Assembly (NCBI RefSeq): GCF_014207445.1
Contig: NZ_JACHEM010000022.1
Coordinates: forward strand, 1 to 52,500
Origin: Streptomyces candidus
GTDB lineage: Bacteria; Actinomycetota; Actinomycetes; Streptomycetales; Streptomycetaceae
Direction of reading: 5' to 3'
Length of the DNA stretch: 52,500 bases
This document shows, piece by piece, positions 45,323 to 52,500 of this stretch. Under the pieces are notes generated by a model. That model had not been told where the DNA came from, ran no database searches, and saw nothing but the letters and a program-made list of their open reading frames with translations. The position numbers and the translations under genes were made by a program. Each line of letters begins with the position of its first letter. The first letter of the stretch is position 1.

Positions 45323-46399
45323 GTGCAGCGCGCAAAATGCCGGATCACGACCATCGCCGGAGCAGGCCTCGTCGCCCTGCTTCTGACCGGCTGTGGGGAT
45401 TCGGGTCAGACCGGCAAGAACGCGAGCGGCGACAAGCCGAAGGCAACCAGGGCCGCGTCCCCCGCCACGCCGCTGCGTCTCGACACCTCCGCACGGCAGG
45501 TGAAGTACACCGACACCGAGGAGAAGGCATTCGATCTGAAGGTCGCACCCGTCTCCCTCACGCGCGGGACGGACACCGATGTCGCGGATGTCCGGCTGGA
45601 GGACGGCATGAAGGGGATGGTGCCGCACTACCTGACCGTGTCCGTCGCCAACTCCGGTACGGCCACCTTCGATGCAGGCACGGCCCCGAGCCGGTTCGCC
45701 CTCGTGCTCGCCGACGGCTTCCGCGGTCAGCGCATGTCGTTCTTCCACACCAACCCGCTGGGCAAGCCCGGTACCGGCCCGCTGGAGACGTGCACCGGCA
45801 CCAACGCACCGACGAACCTGGCCGCGGGTCAGACCGCCCTGGAGTGCCAGGTCGTCATGCTTCCCAAGGATGCCAAGCCCGCCACGGTCTCCTACCGGGA
45901 CGACTCCGGCACGCAGATCTGGAAGGTCGAGGGCGGTGACGCCGACGACAGCGGCATCCTGCCTGCAGGACGGCCCGCCGAGGCCACATGGACAGGCTCG
46001 GACGGCAAGGGTTTCCCCCTCACCGTCACGCCGAAGAGCGTGCGCAAGGTCGGTATCGACGCACTGGCCGGCTACGACCTCGACGCCGGGGAGAAGGACG
46101 CCGACCTGTACTTCGTCACGTTCGAGTACCGCAACAAGGGAACGACCGAACTGGCCCCCTCCATGGACGACGCGGTGGTCCTTCGCACCGAGGCAGGACA
46201 GCGGGTATCGCAGATGCTCCTGATCTCCATCGGCGGTGCCAAGCCCGAGGGATGTGCGTCCAGAGTCCCCGACGGCATGGTCCAGCCCGGCAGGACCGTC
46301 CAGCAGTGCGGTGTCTACCTCGTCGACAAGGGCGACAAGCCCGTCACCGTGAACTTCACCCCCAAGAGAGCGAAGCCCCTTGCGTGGCGCGTCTCCTGA
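45323..46399 (+). CDS. secreted lipoprotein, uncharacterised
   Basis: The protein has 358 residues. A signal sequence with lipobox (GAGLVALLLTGCGDSG) predicts anchoring to the outer face of the membrane. The rest is beta-rich: two similar halves (about 60-190 and 225-355) each contain a segment resembling YLTVSVANSGTATFDAGTAP or YFVTFEYRNKGTTELAPSMD, followed by a Cys-containing portion (LETCTGTNAPTNLAAG; GCASRVPDGMVQPGR TVQQCG). This suggests duplicated immunoglobulin-like domains with disulfides. Function unknown. The GTG follows GGGGG. Confidence 0.75.
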   Translation: MQRAKCRITTIAGAGLVALLLTGCGDSGQTGKNASGDKPKATRAASPATPLRLDTSARQVKYTDTEEKAFDLKVAPVSLTRGTDTDVADVRLEDGMKGMVPHYLTVSVANSGTATFDAGTAPSRFALVLADGFRGQRMSFFHTNPLGKPGTGPLETCTGTNAPTNLAAGQTALECQVVMLPKDAKPATVSYRDDSGTQIWKVEGGDADDSGILPAGRPAEATWTGSDGKGFPLTVTPKSVRKVGIDALAGYDLDAGEKDADLYFVTFEYRNKGTTELAPSMDDAVVLRTEAGQRVSQMLLISIGGAKPEGCASRVPDGMVQPGRTVQQCGVYLVDKGDKPVTVNFTPKRAKPLAWRVS

Positions 46400-46663
46400 T
46401 GCACGGTCACAGCATTGTCATCGCTCCTTGAGTCCTGACCCCGGGCCCACGCCGACGGGGGTGCCGGGCAGGCACGTCCCGCTCGGCCCCCGGCCCCTTC
46501 TTCCACCCGCGCGGCTTCCTCCCCACCGCGGGCCGGGCAGCCGGACGGGCGGAACGGCAAGTACGGGCCGGGGCGGGCGGTGGAGGCCACTGTGCCGACC
46601 GCAATGATCAACGAATGGATAAGAGTGGTTCTGGCGTACCCGTGATCGCTAGCCTCACCGGCT

Positions 46664-47107
46664 ATGACGCAGCGACAGCAGAAGAAGCACTCCCGGCGCC
46701 TTTTCGGGGCAATCCTTTCAGGCGACGCCCAGAGCACGAAGACGCTTCTGCGCCGTGGAGCAAGTCCGGAGAGAAGGAGCACTGACGGCACCACTCCCCT
46801 GTACCTGGCATCGGTGCAGGGCGAGGCCGAGGTGGCCCGCCTGCTCATGGAGGCCGGGGCCTCCCCCGACACCGAAAGCAGCGGCCCAGGCACGGAGGGC
46901 ACACCACTGTGCGCAGCTGCTTGCTGGGGACACACCGCAACGGTCAGGGAACTGTTGGCGCATGGCGCCGATCCCGCCCTCCGCGAAGACCACGGCGCAG
47001 GCTGGTCCCCGCTGGACTGGGCGGACAATGGCCCCCACCCCGACACTGTTGCAATTCTCGGGGCAGCGGGAGGGCACCCCGCAACGAAGCCTCACCCAGC
47101 TATGTAG
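46664..47107 (+). CDS. ankyrin-repeat protein
   Basis: The protein has 147 residues built of about four ankyrin units: RRLFGAILSGDAQSTKTLLR RGASPE, DGTTPLYLASVQGEAEVARL LMEAGASPD, GTPLCAAACWGHTATVRELL AHGADPA and a last WSPLDWADNGPHPDTVAILG. It has no signal peptide and no fused enzyme domain, so a cytoplasmic binding partner is implied but unknown. No clear ribosome site precedes the ATG. Confidence 0.8.
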   Translation: MTQRQQKKHSRRLFGAILSGDAQSTKTLLRRGASPERRSTDGTTPLYLASVQGEAEVARLLMEAGASPDTESSGPGTEGTPLCAAACWGHTATVRELLAHGADPALREDHGAGWSPLDWADNGPHPDTVAILGAAGGHPATKPHPAM

Positions 47108-47244
47108 CGAGGGGAAGCAGCCTACTCACTTTCGCAACAGGCACGCTGCCGCCGTAGAGGGGACCGGACAGTACGCTGGCGTCGGCGAAGGCGGTCAACA
47201 CCCCGAGCCCAGGACGGCAAAGGCCGCGCGGGCGTGTGTGGTCT

Positions 47245-49068
47245 TCATCTGGACGTATGTGTGGCCGACCGGAGTATCTGTCCGGCGGCCAGCTCGCGGT
47301 AGACGGGGCTCGTGGTGAGAAGTTCTTCGTGGCGTCCGCAGGCGACGGCCGTGCCCTTGTCCAGGACGACGATGCGATCGGCGTGCTGCACAGTGGACAG
47401 ACGGTGCGCGATGACCAGTACGGCGCATTCCTGGGCCACCTCGCGCATCACGGTGGTGAGAGCGGTTTCGTTGACGGCGTCCAGGTGGGAGGTCGGCTCG
47501 TCCAGCAGCAGGAGGGCGGGCCGGGCCAGGAGGGCACGGGCCAGGGCGACTCTTTGGCGCTCGCCTCCGGAGAGGGTGCCCCCGCGTTCGCCGAGCATCC
47601 CTGAGAGTCCGCCGGGCAGACGTGTGACGACGTCGGTGAGCTGGGCGAGTTCGACCACGCGCTGAATTTCCGCCTCGGAGGCGTGGGGTTGGGCGTAGGT
47701 GATGTTGGCGCGCAGCGTGCCGTGGACGACGTGCGTGTTCTGGTCGACGATCGCGATGCGTGACCGGCACTCCTGGCGGCTCAGCTCAGTGGCGGGCCGG
47801 CCGTCGAAGAGCAGGTCACCGCCATCGGGTTCATAGAATCTGGCCACCAGGGCGAAGATCGTGCTCTTGCCCGCCCCCGAGCGGCCGACCAGAGCTGTCT
47901 GGCTCCGGTGGGGGGCACTGAGGGAGACGCCGCGCAGCACAGGCCGGCCCCGGTCGTAGCCGAAGGTGAGGTCCTGCAGCGCGAGGGCGGGCTGCTCCTG
48001 CCCAGCGGTCGGCTGGGCGAGCCGCAGGGTGCGCGGGCGTACGGCCGGCAGGTGGGTCGGTGCGGGTTCGCAGGGTAGGGACAGTGCGTGTCCGATGCGC
48101 TGGTAGGCCCCCATGCCTCGCTGGATGAGGCCGATCGCGCGGAAGACCGAGGACAGCGGCAGGGCCAGGTACGAGGCGTAGAGCAGGAAGGCGACCAGGT
48201 CGCCGAGAGAGTTGGCGTCTGAGCTCACCCGCAGGCCGCCGATGACCAGGACGATCAAGAAGGAGCCCTGTACGGCCAGTTCCACGGCCGGGCTCATCAG
48301 GGAGGCGAGTTTCGCAGTCCGTACACCGGCGCTGTACGCCGATTCGACGCATTCGCCGATGCGGGCGGCTTCCCGGTCCTCCGCGCGGTGCACCCGGACC
48401 ATCGGCAGGGCGCCGAGCGCGCGTTCCAGGTCGGCTGCGATGGCGCCGATGGAGGTCTGCATGCGCTCGGAGGCGGCCCGGATGCCCTTCAGCAGCGCCG
48501 CGACGATCACGGCGGCGACCGCTACGGTCGCCGCGACCAGGAGGAGGAGCAGCGGGTCGATCCACAGCATGAGCAGGATCGCCCCGGCGGCGACGAGGGT
48601 GCCGGTGACGAGGTCGACCAGCGCCTGGGAAACCACTTCTCTGAGCAGCGTGGTGTCGGTGGTGACGCGCGAGATGAGGTCGGCACTGCGGTGCTTGTCG
48701 TACTCGCGCATCTCCAGGTGGAGCAGCCGCCCCACCAGGCTGTGACGCAGTTGCCGTACGACGCCCTCCCCCATGCGTTCCAGTACGAAACGGCCCATCG
48801 CTCCGGTTGCCGCTTCGGTGACGAAGAGTGCGGCCAGGAGCAGCAGCAGGGGCCCCAGTACCTGTCCACGTCCGCTCGCGTCCACGACCTGCTTCGCGAC
48901 GAGCGGCTGGGCCAGGCCGAGGGCGGAGCCGACGAGGGTGAGCGCGGTGGCGATGAGGGCGGAGGTGCGGTGCCCGTCGGTCAGTCGGTACATGGTGGCG
49001 ATTGCGGCGTGCGTGGAGCGGTCGCCCCCGGTGGTGGGCTGTGGCTGATCTGCGACGGTCTGGGTCAT
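47245..49068 (-). CDS. lasso peptide exporter, ABC transporter (D protein)
   Basis: This is a half-size ABC exporter of 607 residues with fused membrane and ATPase domains; it exports the mature lasso peptide and gives immunity in known systems. Six membrane segments span residues about 35-310. The ATPase has Walker A GRSGAGKST, signature TLSGGERQRVALARALLA, Walker B LLLLDEPTSHLD and H-loop VIAHRLS. Its ATG overlaps the leader-peptidase stop by 4 bp (49065-49068). It is the last gene of the cluster. Confidence 0.9.
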   Translation of the reverse strand: MTQTVADQPQPTTGGDRSTHAAIATMYRLTDGHRTSALIATALTLVGSALGLAQPLVAKQVVDASGRGQVLGPLLLLLAALFVTEAATGAMGRFVLERMGEGVVRQLRHSLVGRLLHLEMREYDKHRSADLISRVTTDTTLLREVVSQALVDLVTGTLVAAGAILLMLWIDPLLLLLVAATVAVAAVIVAALLKGIRAASERMQTSIGAIAADLERALGALPMVRVHRAEDREAARIGECVESAYSAGVRTAKLASLMSPAVELAVQGSFLIVLVIGGLRVSSDANSLGDLVAFLLYASYLALPLSSVFRAIGLIQRGMGAYQRIGHALSLPCEPAPTHLPAVRPRTLRLAQPTAGQEQPALALQDLTFGYDRGRPVLRGVSLSAPHRSQTALVGRSGAGKSTIFALVARFYEPDGGDLLFDGRPATELSRQECRSRIAIVDQNTHVVHGTLRANITYAQPHASEAEIQRVVELAQLTDVVTRLPGGLSGMLGERGGTLSGGERQRVALARALLARPALLLLDEPTSHLDAVNETALTTVMREVAQECAVLVIAHRLSTVQHADRIVVLDKGTAVACGRHEELLTTSPVYRELAAGQILRSATHTSR

Positions 49069-49499
49069 CGGCCCGATCGGCTCGTGGCAGCGACTGTGAT
49101 GAGCCGGGTGAAGTAGTTGTCAGGTACCCCCTCGTCGATGGGGCGGCCGTCCACCTCGACCCAGGCGTGCGCGGTGAACGGTGGCACCACGCGTACCCCT
49201 GTGCACCAGGTCGGCCAGGTCCCTGTCAGGCGGCACAGCAGGGCTGCTCCCAGGGAACGGGGAAGACAGCCCATCGGACCGGCGCAGCGCAGGCTCACCG
49301 CGCACATGGCATCCCGTGCGTTCTTGGCCTGTACGCCGGTGGCCGGCCTGGCGCCGCGGCGTGCGAGGCCGAGCACGGCACGGATCCGGCGGGGCGGCAG
49401 CAGGGCGAGCACGAGGGCGGGTAGCAGGACGAGGCGGGCGGCCAGGCGCCGGGCGAAGGGGACTCCGGTGGGCCGCTCCAGTGCGCTTGGGGTCGTCAT
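49065..49499 (-). CDS. lasso peptide leader peptidase (B2 protein)
   Basis: A transglutaminase-like cysteine protease of 144 residues that removes the leader from the precursor. The catalytic Cys is in GPMGCLPRSLGAALLCRL, the His in FTAHAWVEVDGRPIDE, and the Asp in the same segment. A hydrophobic N-terminal stretch (RLVLLPALVLALLPPRRIRA) is usual for B2 proteins. It overlaps the RRE gene by 4 bp upstream and the exporter by 4 bp downstream, so the three are translationally coupled. Confidence 0.92.
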   Translation of the reverse strand: MTTPSALERPTGVPFARRLAARLVLLPALVLALLPPRRIRAVLGLARRGARPATGVQAKNARDAMCAVSLRCAGPMGCLPRSLGAALLCRLTGTWPTWCTGVRVVPPFTAHAWVEVDGRPIDEGVPDNYFTRLITVAATSRSGR

Positions 49500-49750
49500 T
49501 CTGCCAGCCCCGAGCTCCGCAACTGCTGGACCAGGGCGGCGACGTCCTGCCTCGCCTGGGTGTCGTCGACGTCGAACTCACCGGTGACAGCGGCGACCGC
49601 TTCCGCTTCGTCACCGCCCGCCAGCAGCGTCTTGACCACCAGGGTGGCGGTGGGATTCAACTCGTAGTACTGGCCGCCGCGTTCGTCAAGAAGGACCGTG
49701 CCGTACTCGGTCTCCGCCGCGGAGACGTTGGCGCCGAACCGCAATGCCAT
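49496..49750 (-). CDS. lasso peptide RRE / PqqD-like leader-binding protein (B1)
   Basis: The protein has 84 residues, the usual size of a PqqD-type RiPP recognition element. FGANVSAAETEYGTVLLDER and GGQYYELNPTATLVVKTLLA show the winged-helix pattern with the hallmark YYELNxTA segment. It binds the precursor leader at its YxxPxLxxxGxF motif, which is present here, and presents it to the protease. The ATG follows GGAAAGG. Confidence 0.92.
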   Translation of the reverse strand: MALRFGANVSAAETEYGTVLLDERGGQYYELNPTATLVVKTLLAGGDEAEAVAAVTGEFDVDDTQARQDVAALVQQLRSSGLAE

Positions 49751-49789
49751 GGTGTACGTACCTTTCCCGGGTGGAGTGCAGCGAACAGT

Positions 49790-51646
49790 TCAGGAACGGG
49801 CCTGCGCGGTGGACTCGGTCGTACGGGCCAGGCCGCGCAGCCAGCTTTCGGCCGCGATGGTGGAATAGAGGATCGCGTCGCGCAGTTCGGGCGTTCCCGG
49901 CCGCTGGGCGAGCTTGCGCAGCGCGCTTCCGTCGACCAGTCCCCACTGCTCCAGCCGGGAGTCCTTCCACAGGGCCACCAGGTCGGCGCGGTGTGCGCGC
50001 AGTCCATTGGCGGCGTCCATGGACGCGGCGGCCTTGTTGGTGCGCCGCAGGCACGCGTCGGGGACGATCCCGCTCATCGCGGCGGTCAGCAGCGGTTTGT
50101 ACTGCCAGGGCGTGACACGTTCGCTCGGGCGCACCGCCAGGCATGCCTCGATGACGCGGTCGTCGAGGAACGGTGAGGCCATCGGCACGCCTGCCCGGGC
50201 TGCCATCCGGTCCCACTGGCGCAGCATGCGCGTGCAGGAGCGGATCTGCTCGAGGTCGGCGTGCAGCCCGCGGTCCGGGTGCAACGGAATCGCGTGCGCC
50301 GCTGCCTCGCGCAGTGCTCGCTGTGCTGCCCGTTCTGCGTCGGGGGTGACCCAGTCGAAGAGGCGTGGGGGCATGCCCCAGCCGAGGCCGGTACTCACGG
50401 AGGTGGGCAGCGGGTCGCGCAGGCGAGTGCTGGAGTCGGCGAGCCACTTCCCGTACGGCCGTGAATCGGTCAGCGCCCGTGCCGTGCCATCCAGCGGCCA
50501 CTGCCACAGGGCCCGGAACCCGCGCAGCTGCCGCAGTGCGAACAGCGGTCGGGTCCGCGCCAAGCGGTGGTAGTACGCCTCGGAGCACCAGGCCACATGG
50601 TCGCCGCCGATGCCGGTCAGATGCAGTCGGCTGCCTCGCTCGGCCATGGCGGGCAGGTGGTGCAGGACCCGGGAGCGGTCCATGACGCCGATGGTCGGTT
50701 CGTCCAGCAGGTCCTCGATGCTGAGCAGGTCGTCGTAGACCAGTGGGGAGGCGTCGGCGTCCCACACCACGTGCTCGACGTCCGGCATGGAGCGGGCTGC
50801 CTGTTGGGCCCAGTGCAGGTCGGTGTCGGCGGGATCGCGTCCCGGCCAGGTGCTCGCCACCACGTGAGCCGGTGAGCGGTCCGCCAGGAAGCAGACGGAG
50901 GTGGAGTCCAGGCCGCCGGACAGATCGGAGCTGACGACGCCGCCCTGCCGGGTACGGGCATCGACCGCCGCGGTGAGGGCGTCGCGGACGAGGGGGGCGC
51001 CCTCGGCGAGGGTGCGCGAGGGCTCCGGTGGTGTCCACCAGCGGGAGTGGCCTACGGTCCGGCCGTCCGCCGCGACGGTCAGCGCGTCCTGCGGGGATAC
51101 GGCACTGATGCCGCGCCACATGGGCGCTTCGGTGAGCGGATGCGGAACCGGCCACAGCAAGCGGACCGCCAGTTGCTCTTCGTCCAGCGCGGCGCCGAGC
51201 GCCGCGGCCAGTACATCGGCACGGCTGGCAGCGACCTGCACACCCTCGACCGCCGCGTGGAAGACCAGTCGGAGCCCGGAGGCTGTGCCCTGGACCCTGA
51301 TCTGCCCGTCGTGCGCGGCGATGAGATGGAAGCTCCCCGGGAGGGAGCGGGCCAGGGCGTCGAGTTCGCGGAGGTCACGCAACCGTCCGGCGCGGCGCTC
51401 CAGTTCGGAGGTGTCCACCGGGCAGCAGCCGATGACAGCGAGACCGGTACGGCCGGCGTGCGCGGTGGTGATTTCGGTGTCGTGCCAGCGGCCGACGATC
51501 CAGGGACGGCCCGAGGCATGGGTGAGGGTACGGGTTCCGGGGCGGGAGAGGGAACGGGCCACGGCGGCCGCGTCCTCACGGTCGGTGTAAACCGTGAAGT
51601 GCGCGTCGCCGGGGCCCGTCCCCGCACTCTCGTGCAGTTCAGTCAT
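49790..51646 (-). CDS. lasso peptide cyclase, asparagine-synthetase-like (C protein)
   Basis: The protein has 618 residues. It adenylates the ring Asp side chain and closes the macrolactam. An N-terminal glutaminase-like half lacks the catalytic Cys2 of true asparagine synthetases. The ATP-binding half carries SGGLDSTS (Ser243-Ser248 region). HLTGIGGDHVAW and RTNKAAASMDAANGLRAHRA match lasso cyclases. It starts 26 bp after the precursor stop. Confidence 0.92.
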   Translation of the reverse strand: MTELHESAGTGPGDAHFTVYTDREDAAAVARSLSRPGTRTLTHASGRPWIVGRWHDTEITTAHAGRTGLAVIGCCPVDTSELERRAGRLRDLRELDALARSLPGSFHLIAAHDGQIRVQGTASGLRLVFHAAVEGVQVAASRADVLAAALGAALDEEQLAVRLLWPVPHPLTEAPMWRGISAVSPQDALTVAADGRTVGHSRWWTPPEPSRTLAEGAPLVRDALTAAVDARTRQGGVVSSDLSGGLDSTSVCFLADRSPAHVVASTWPGRDPADTDLHWAQQAARSMPDVEHVVWDADASPLVYDDLLSIEDLLDEPTIGVMDRSRVLHHLPAMAERGSRLHLTGIGGDHVAWCSEAYYHRLARTRPLFALRQLRGFRALWQWPLDGTARALTDSRPYGKWLADSSTRLRDPLPTSVSTGLGWGMPPRLFDWVTPDAERAAQRALREAAAHAIPLHPDRGLHADLEQIRSCTRMLRQWDRMAARAGVPMASPFLDDRVIEACLAVRPSERVTPWQYKPLLTAAMSGIVPDACLRRTNKAAASMDAANGLRAHRADLVALWKDSRLEQWGLVDGSALRKLAQRPGTPELRDAILYSTIAAESWLRGLARTTESTAQARS

Positions 51647-51672
51647 GACGTGTGGTCAGAACCGTTGGTCCG

Positions 51673-51783
51673 TCAGTTCTTGCTCAGGAGCAGCCGGTCG
51701 TTGCCCGAGCGCCCCAGGAGCCCGGTCGTCTTGCGGAACGTCCCCAGCTTGGCGAGCGTGGGCGCTTCGTAAGCCTTCTTCAT
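51673..51783 (-). CDS. lasso peptide precursor, citrulassin-like (A)
   Basis: Thirty-six residues with a good ribosome site (GAAGGAG) before ATG 51783; too short for usual gene callers. The leader (first 21) contains the RRE motif YEAPTLAKLGTF and ends KTTG, with Thr at -2 as required for B2 cleavage. The core LLGRSGNDRLLLSKN would form an 8-residue ring from Leu1 to Asp8 with a 7-residue tail. It differs from citrulassin A (LLGLAGNDRLVLSKN, from memory) at positions 4, 5 and 11. Arg9, the residue deiminated to citrulline in that family, is retained. No deiminase gene is in the window, as expected because it is encoded elsewhere. Confidence 0.93.
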   Translation of the reverse strand: MKKAYEAPTLAKLGTFRKTTGLLGRSGNDRLLLSKN

Positions 51784-52471
51784 GACGTCTCCTTCGCGCA
51801 GATGTGCGCGCCGGCCTCCCTGGCCGGCTGTGGACCGGAGACCGGACCACAGCCGCCCTGCCCAGGGCTTGTCGGAAGCCCGGAACGGGAGAGCGGGTGC
51901 ACGTCATAGCTATTCGTATGTGCAAGTGCCGAGGCAAGGGCGCCGAAGAAAATCGGATAATCCGAAGAATGCGCATCCGGTCGGACGTCTGCGTCGCAGG
52001 CCAAAGATTCCGGCCAAAAATAAAACTTCGGGCGCGGGGGCTCCTGAAGTGCAAAGAAACGTTTCCACCTGCGCGACCCCAAGTGCACAGCAGTCTTCCC
52101 TAAGGATGTGCAACGGCGCGAACTGACCGGAGCCGCCCGGGCGCACTTGCTCTCTTCACCGCACTTCTCTCCCGTGCGTACTTGCCCGAATGGCTGGAAG
52201 CGACCGCCGATCTCACTGTTCGGGCCCGCAAATAACCCAATCGTCGCACTTATGGGGTTACTCCCGGTCCTGACACGACGGGCAGAAAGCTGACCTCCTA
52301 CGGGCAGCAGCCGAAGGAGCCGTCCGGCCCGCCCGGCCGGGAACACGGACAGCTACGACCGCGGCGGTCAGCTACTCCTGGAAGGGCCGCGGCAAGAGCA
52401 TCCCCCTAGATGAATGAGTCCGATGTTTGTGCTGGTCGCGACCATGGCGAAGGGCGCCCGTTGGTCAGTGT
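51784..52471. other. 688 bp upstream of the lasso cluster
   Basis: No convincing gene. It must contain the promoter for the lasso operon. Frames on both strands lack ribosome sites. Between about 52390 and 52471, sequence typical of an IS terminus may begin. Confidence 0.45.
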
Positions 52472-52500
52472 GTGAAGACAGACCTGGACGCCCTTCTGGC
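52472..52500 (+). CDS. possible IS982-family transposase start, cut by window edge
   Basis: GTG at 52472 opens VKTDLDALL, which matches the N-terminus of IS982-type transposases of Streptomyces (TxLEALLxALYV) as I recall them. Only nine codons are visible, so this is tentative. Confidence 0.4.

Noticed and set aside
1..52500. tRNA, rRNA and riboswitch genes
   Set aside because: No cloverleaf or conserved RNA sequence was recognised by eye; a covariance-model scan would be needed to exclude small RNAs.

Overview
The window is high-GC actinobacterial DNA, most likely from a Streptomyces chromosome arm. The evidence is the codon bias, the many GTG starts, a rodlin-like secreted protein, a family 2 encapsulin, an actinobacterial-type lasso peptide cluster and a high density of insertion-sequence debris. 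Gene order is a mosaic of intact accessory modules separated by decayed genes, and little of it looks like core genome (possible exceptions: prfC, an RNase J and a cold-shock gene).

Left flank (1-5.6 kb): an insertion hot spot. A truncated IS701-type transposase has cut a regulator gene at a CTAG site. Two complete IS5-type elements with frameshifted transposases are each flanked by TTA. A 90-bp MITE-like element, two transposase remnants and a membrane-protein gene with two in-frame stops follow. A small conserved hypothetical gene and an SDR oxidoreductase form an intact pair inside this region.

5.7-11.3 kb: secreted proteins. These are a subtilisin-like protease with FG-GAP repeats, a phospholipase A2 behind an RHS/YD-like region, and a lipoprotein; two strong hairpin terminators follow the first two genes.

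12-15 kb: a two-gene family 2B encapsulin operon, with a shell protein carrying a cyclic-nucleotide-binding-like domain and a SufS-like cysteine desulfurase with a long disordered N-terminus. The genes overlap by 14 bp. This is probably a protein nanocompartment for sulfur chemistry.

15.6-28 kb: a truncated HAD phosphatase, a membrane protein, an epoxide hydrolase divergent from a TetR regulator with a PPOX/F420-type enzyme, a decayed HEAT-repeat gene, a SulP anion transporter divergent from a MerR regulator, release factor 3, an RNase J and a spermidine-synthase-like protein.

28-36.8 kb: aspartate kinase and homoserine dehydrogenase (overlapping by 4 bp) with a DcsG-like ATP-grasp ligase and a small PIN-like protein on the same strand, suggesting a homoserine-derived specialised metabolite. 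Next come a class I glutamine amidotransferase, a glutamine-synthetase-like ligase and an MBL-fold hydrolase.

37.5-47.1 kb: a cold-shock protein, a possible tyrosine-hydroxylase-like gene followed by an amputated O-methyltransferase, a pair of imperfect inverted repeats enclosing an SDR relic and an XRE-cupin regulator divergent from a DHA2-type exporter, a rodlin-like secreted protein, a frameshifted conserved gene, a lipoprotein and an ankyrin protein.

47.2-51.8 kb: a complete lasso peptide cluster in the order precursor, cyclase, RRE protein, leader peptidase, ABC exporter. The precursor core LLGRSGNDRLLLSKN closely resembles citrulassin. The window ends at what looks like the start of an IS982-type transposase.
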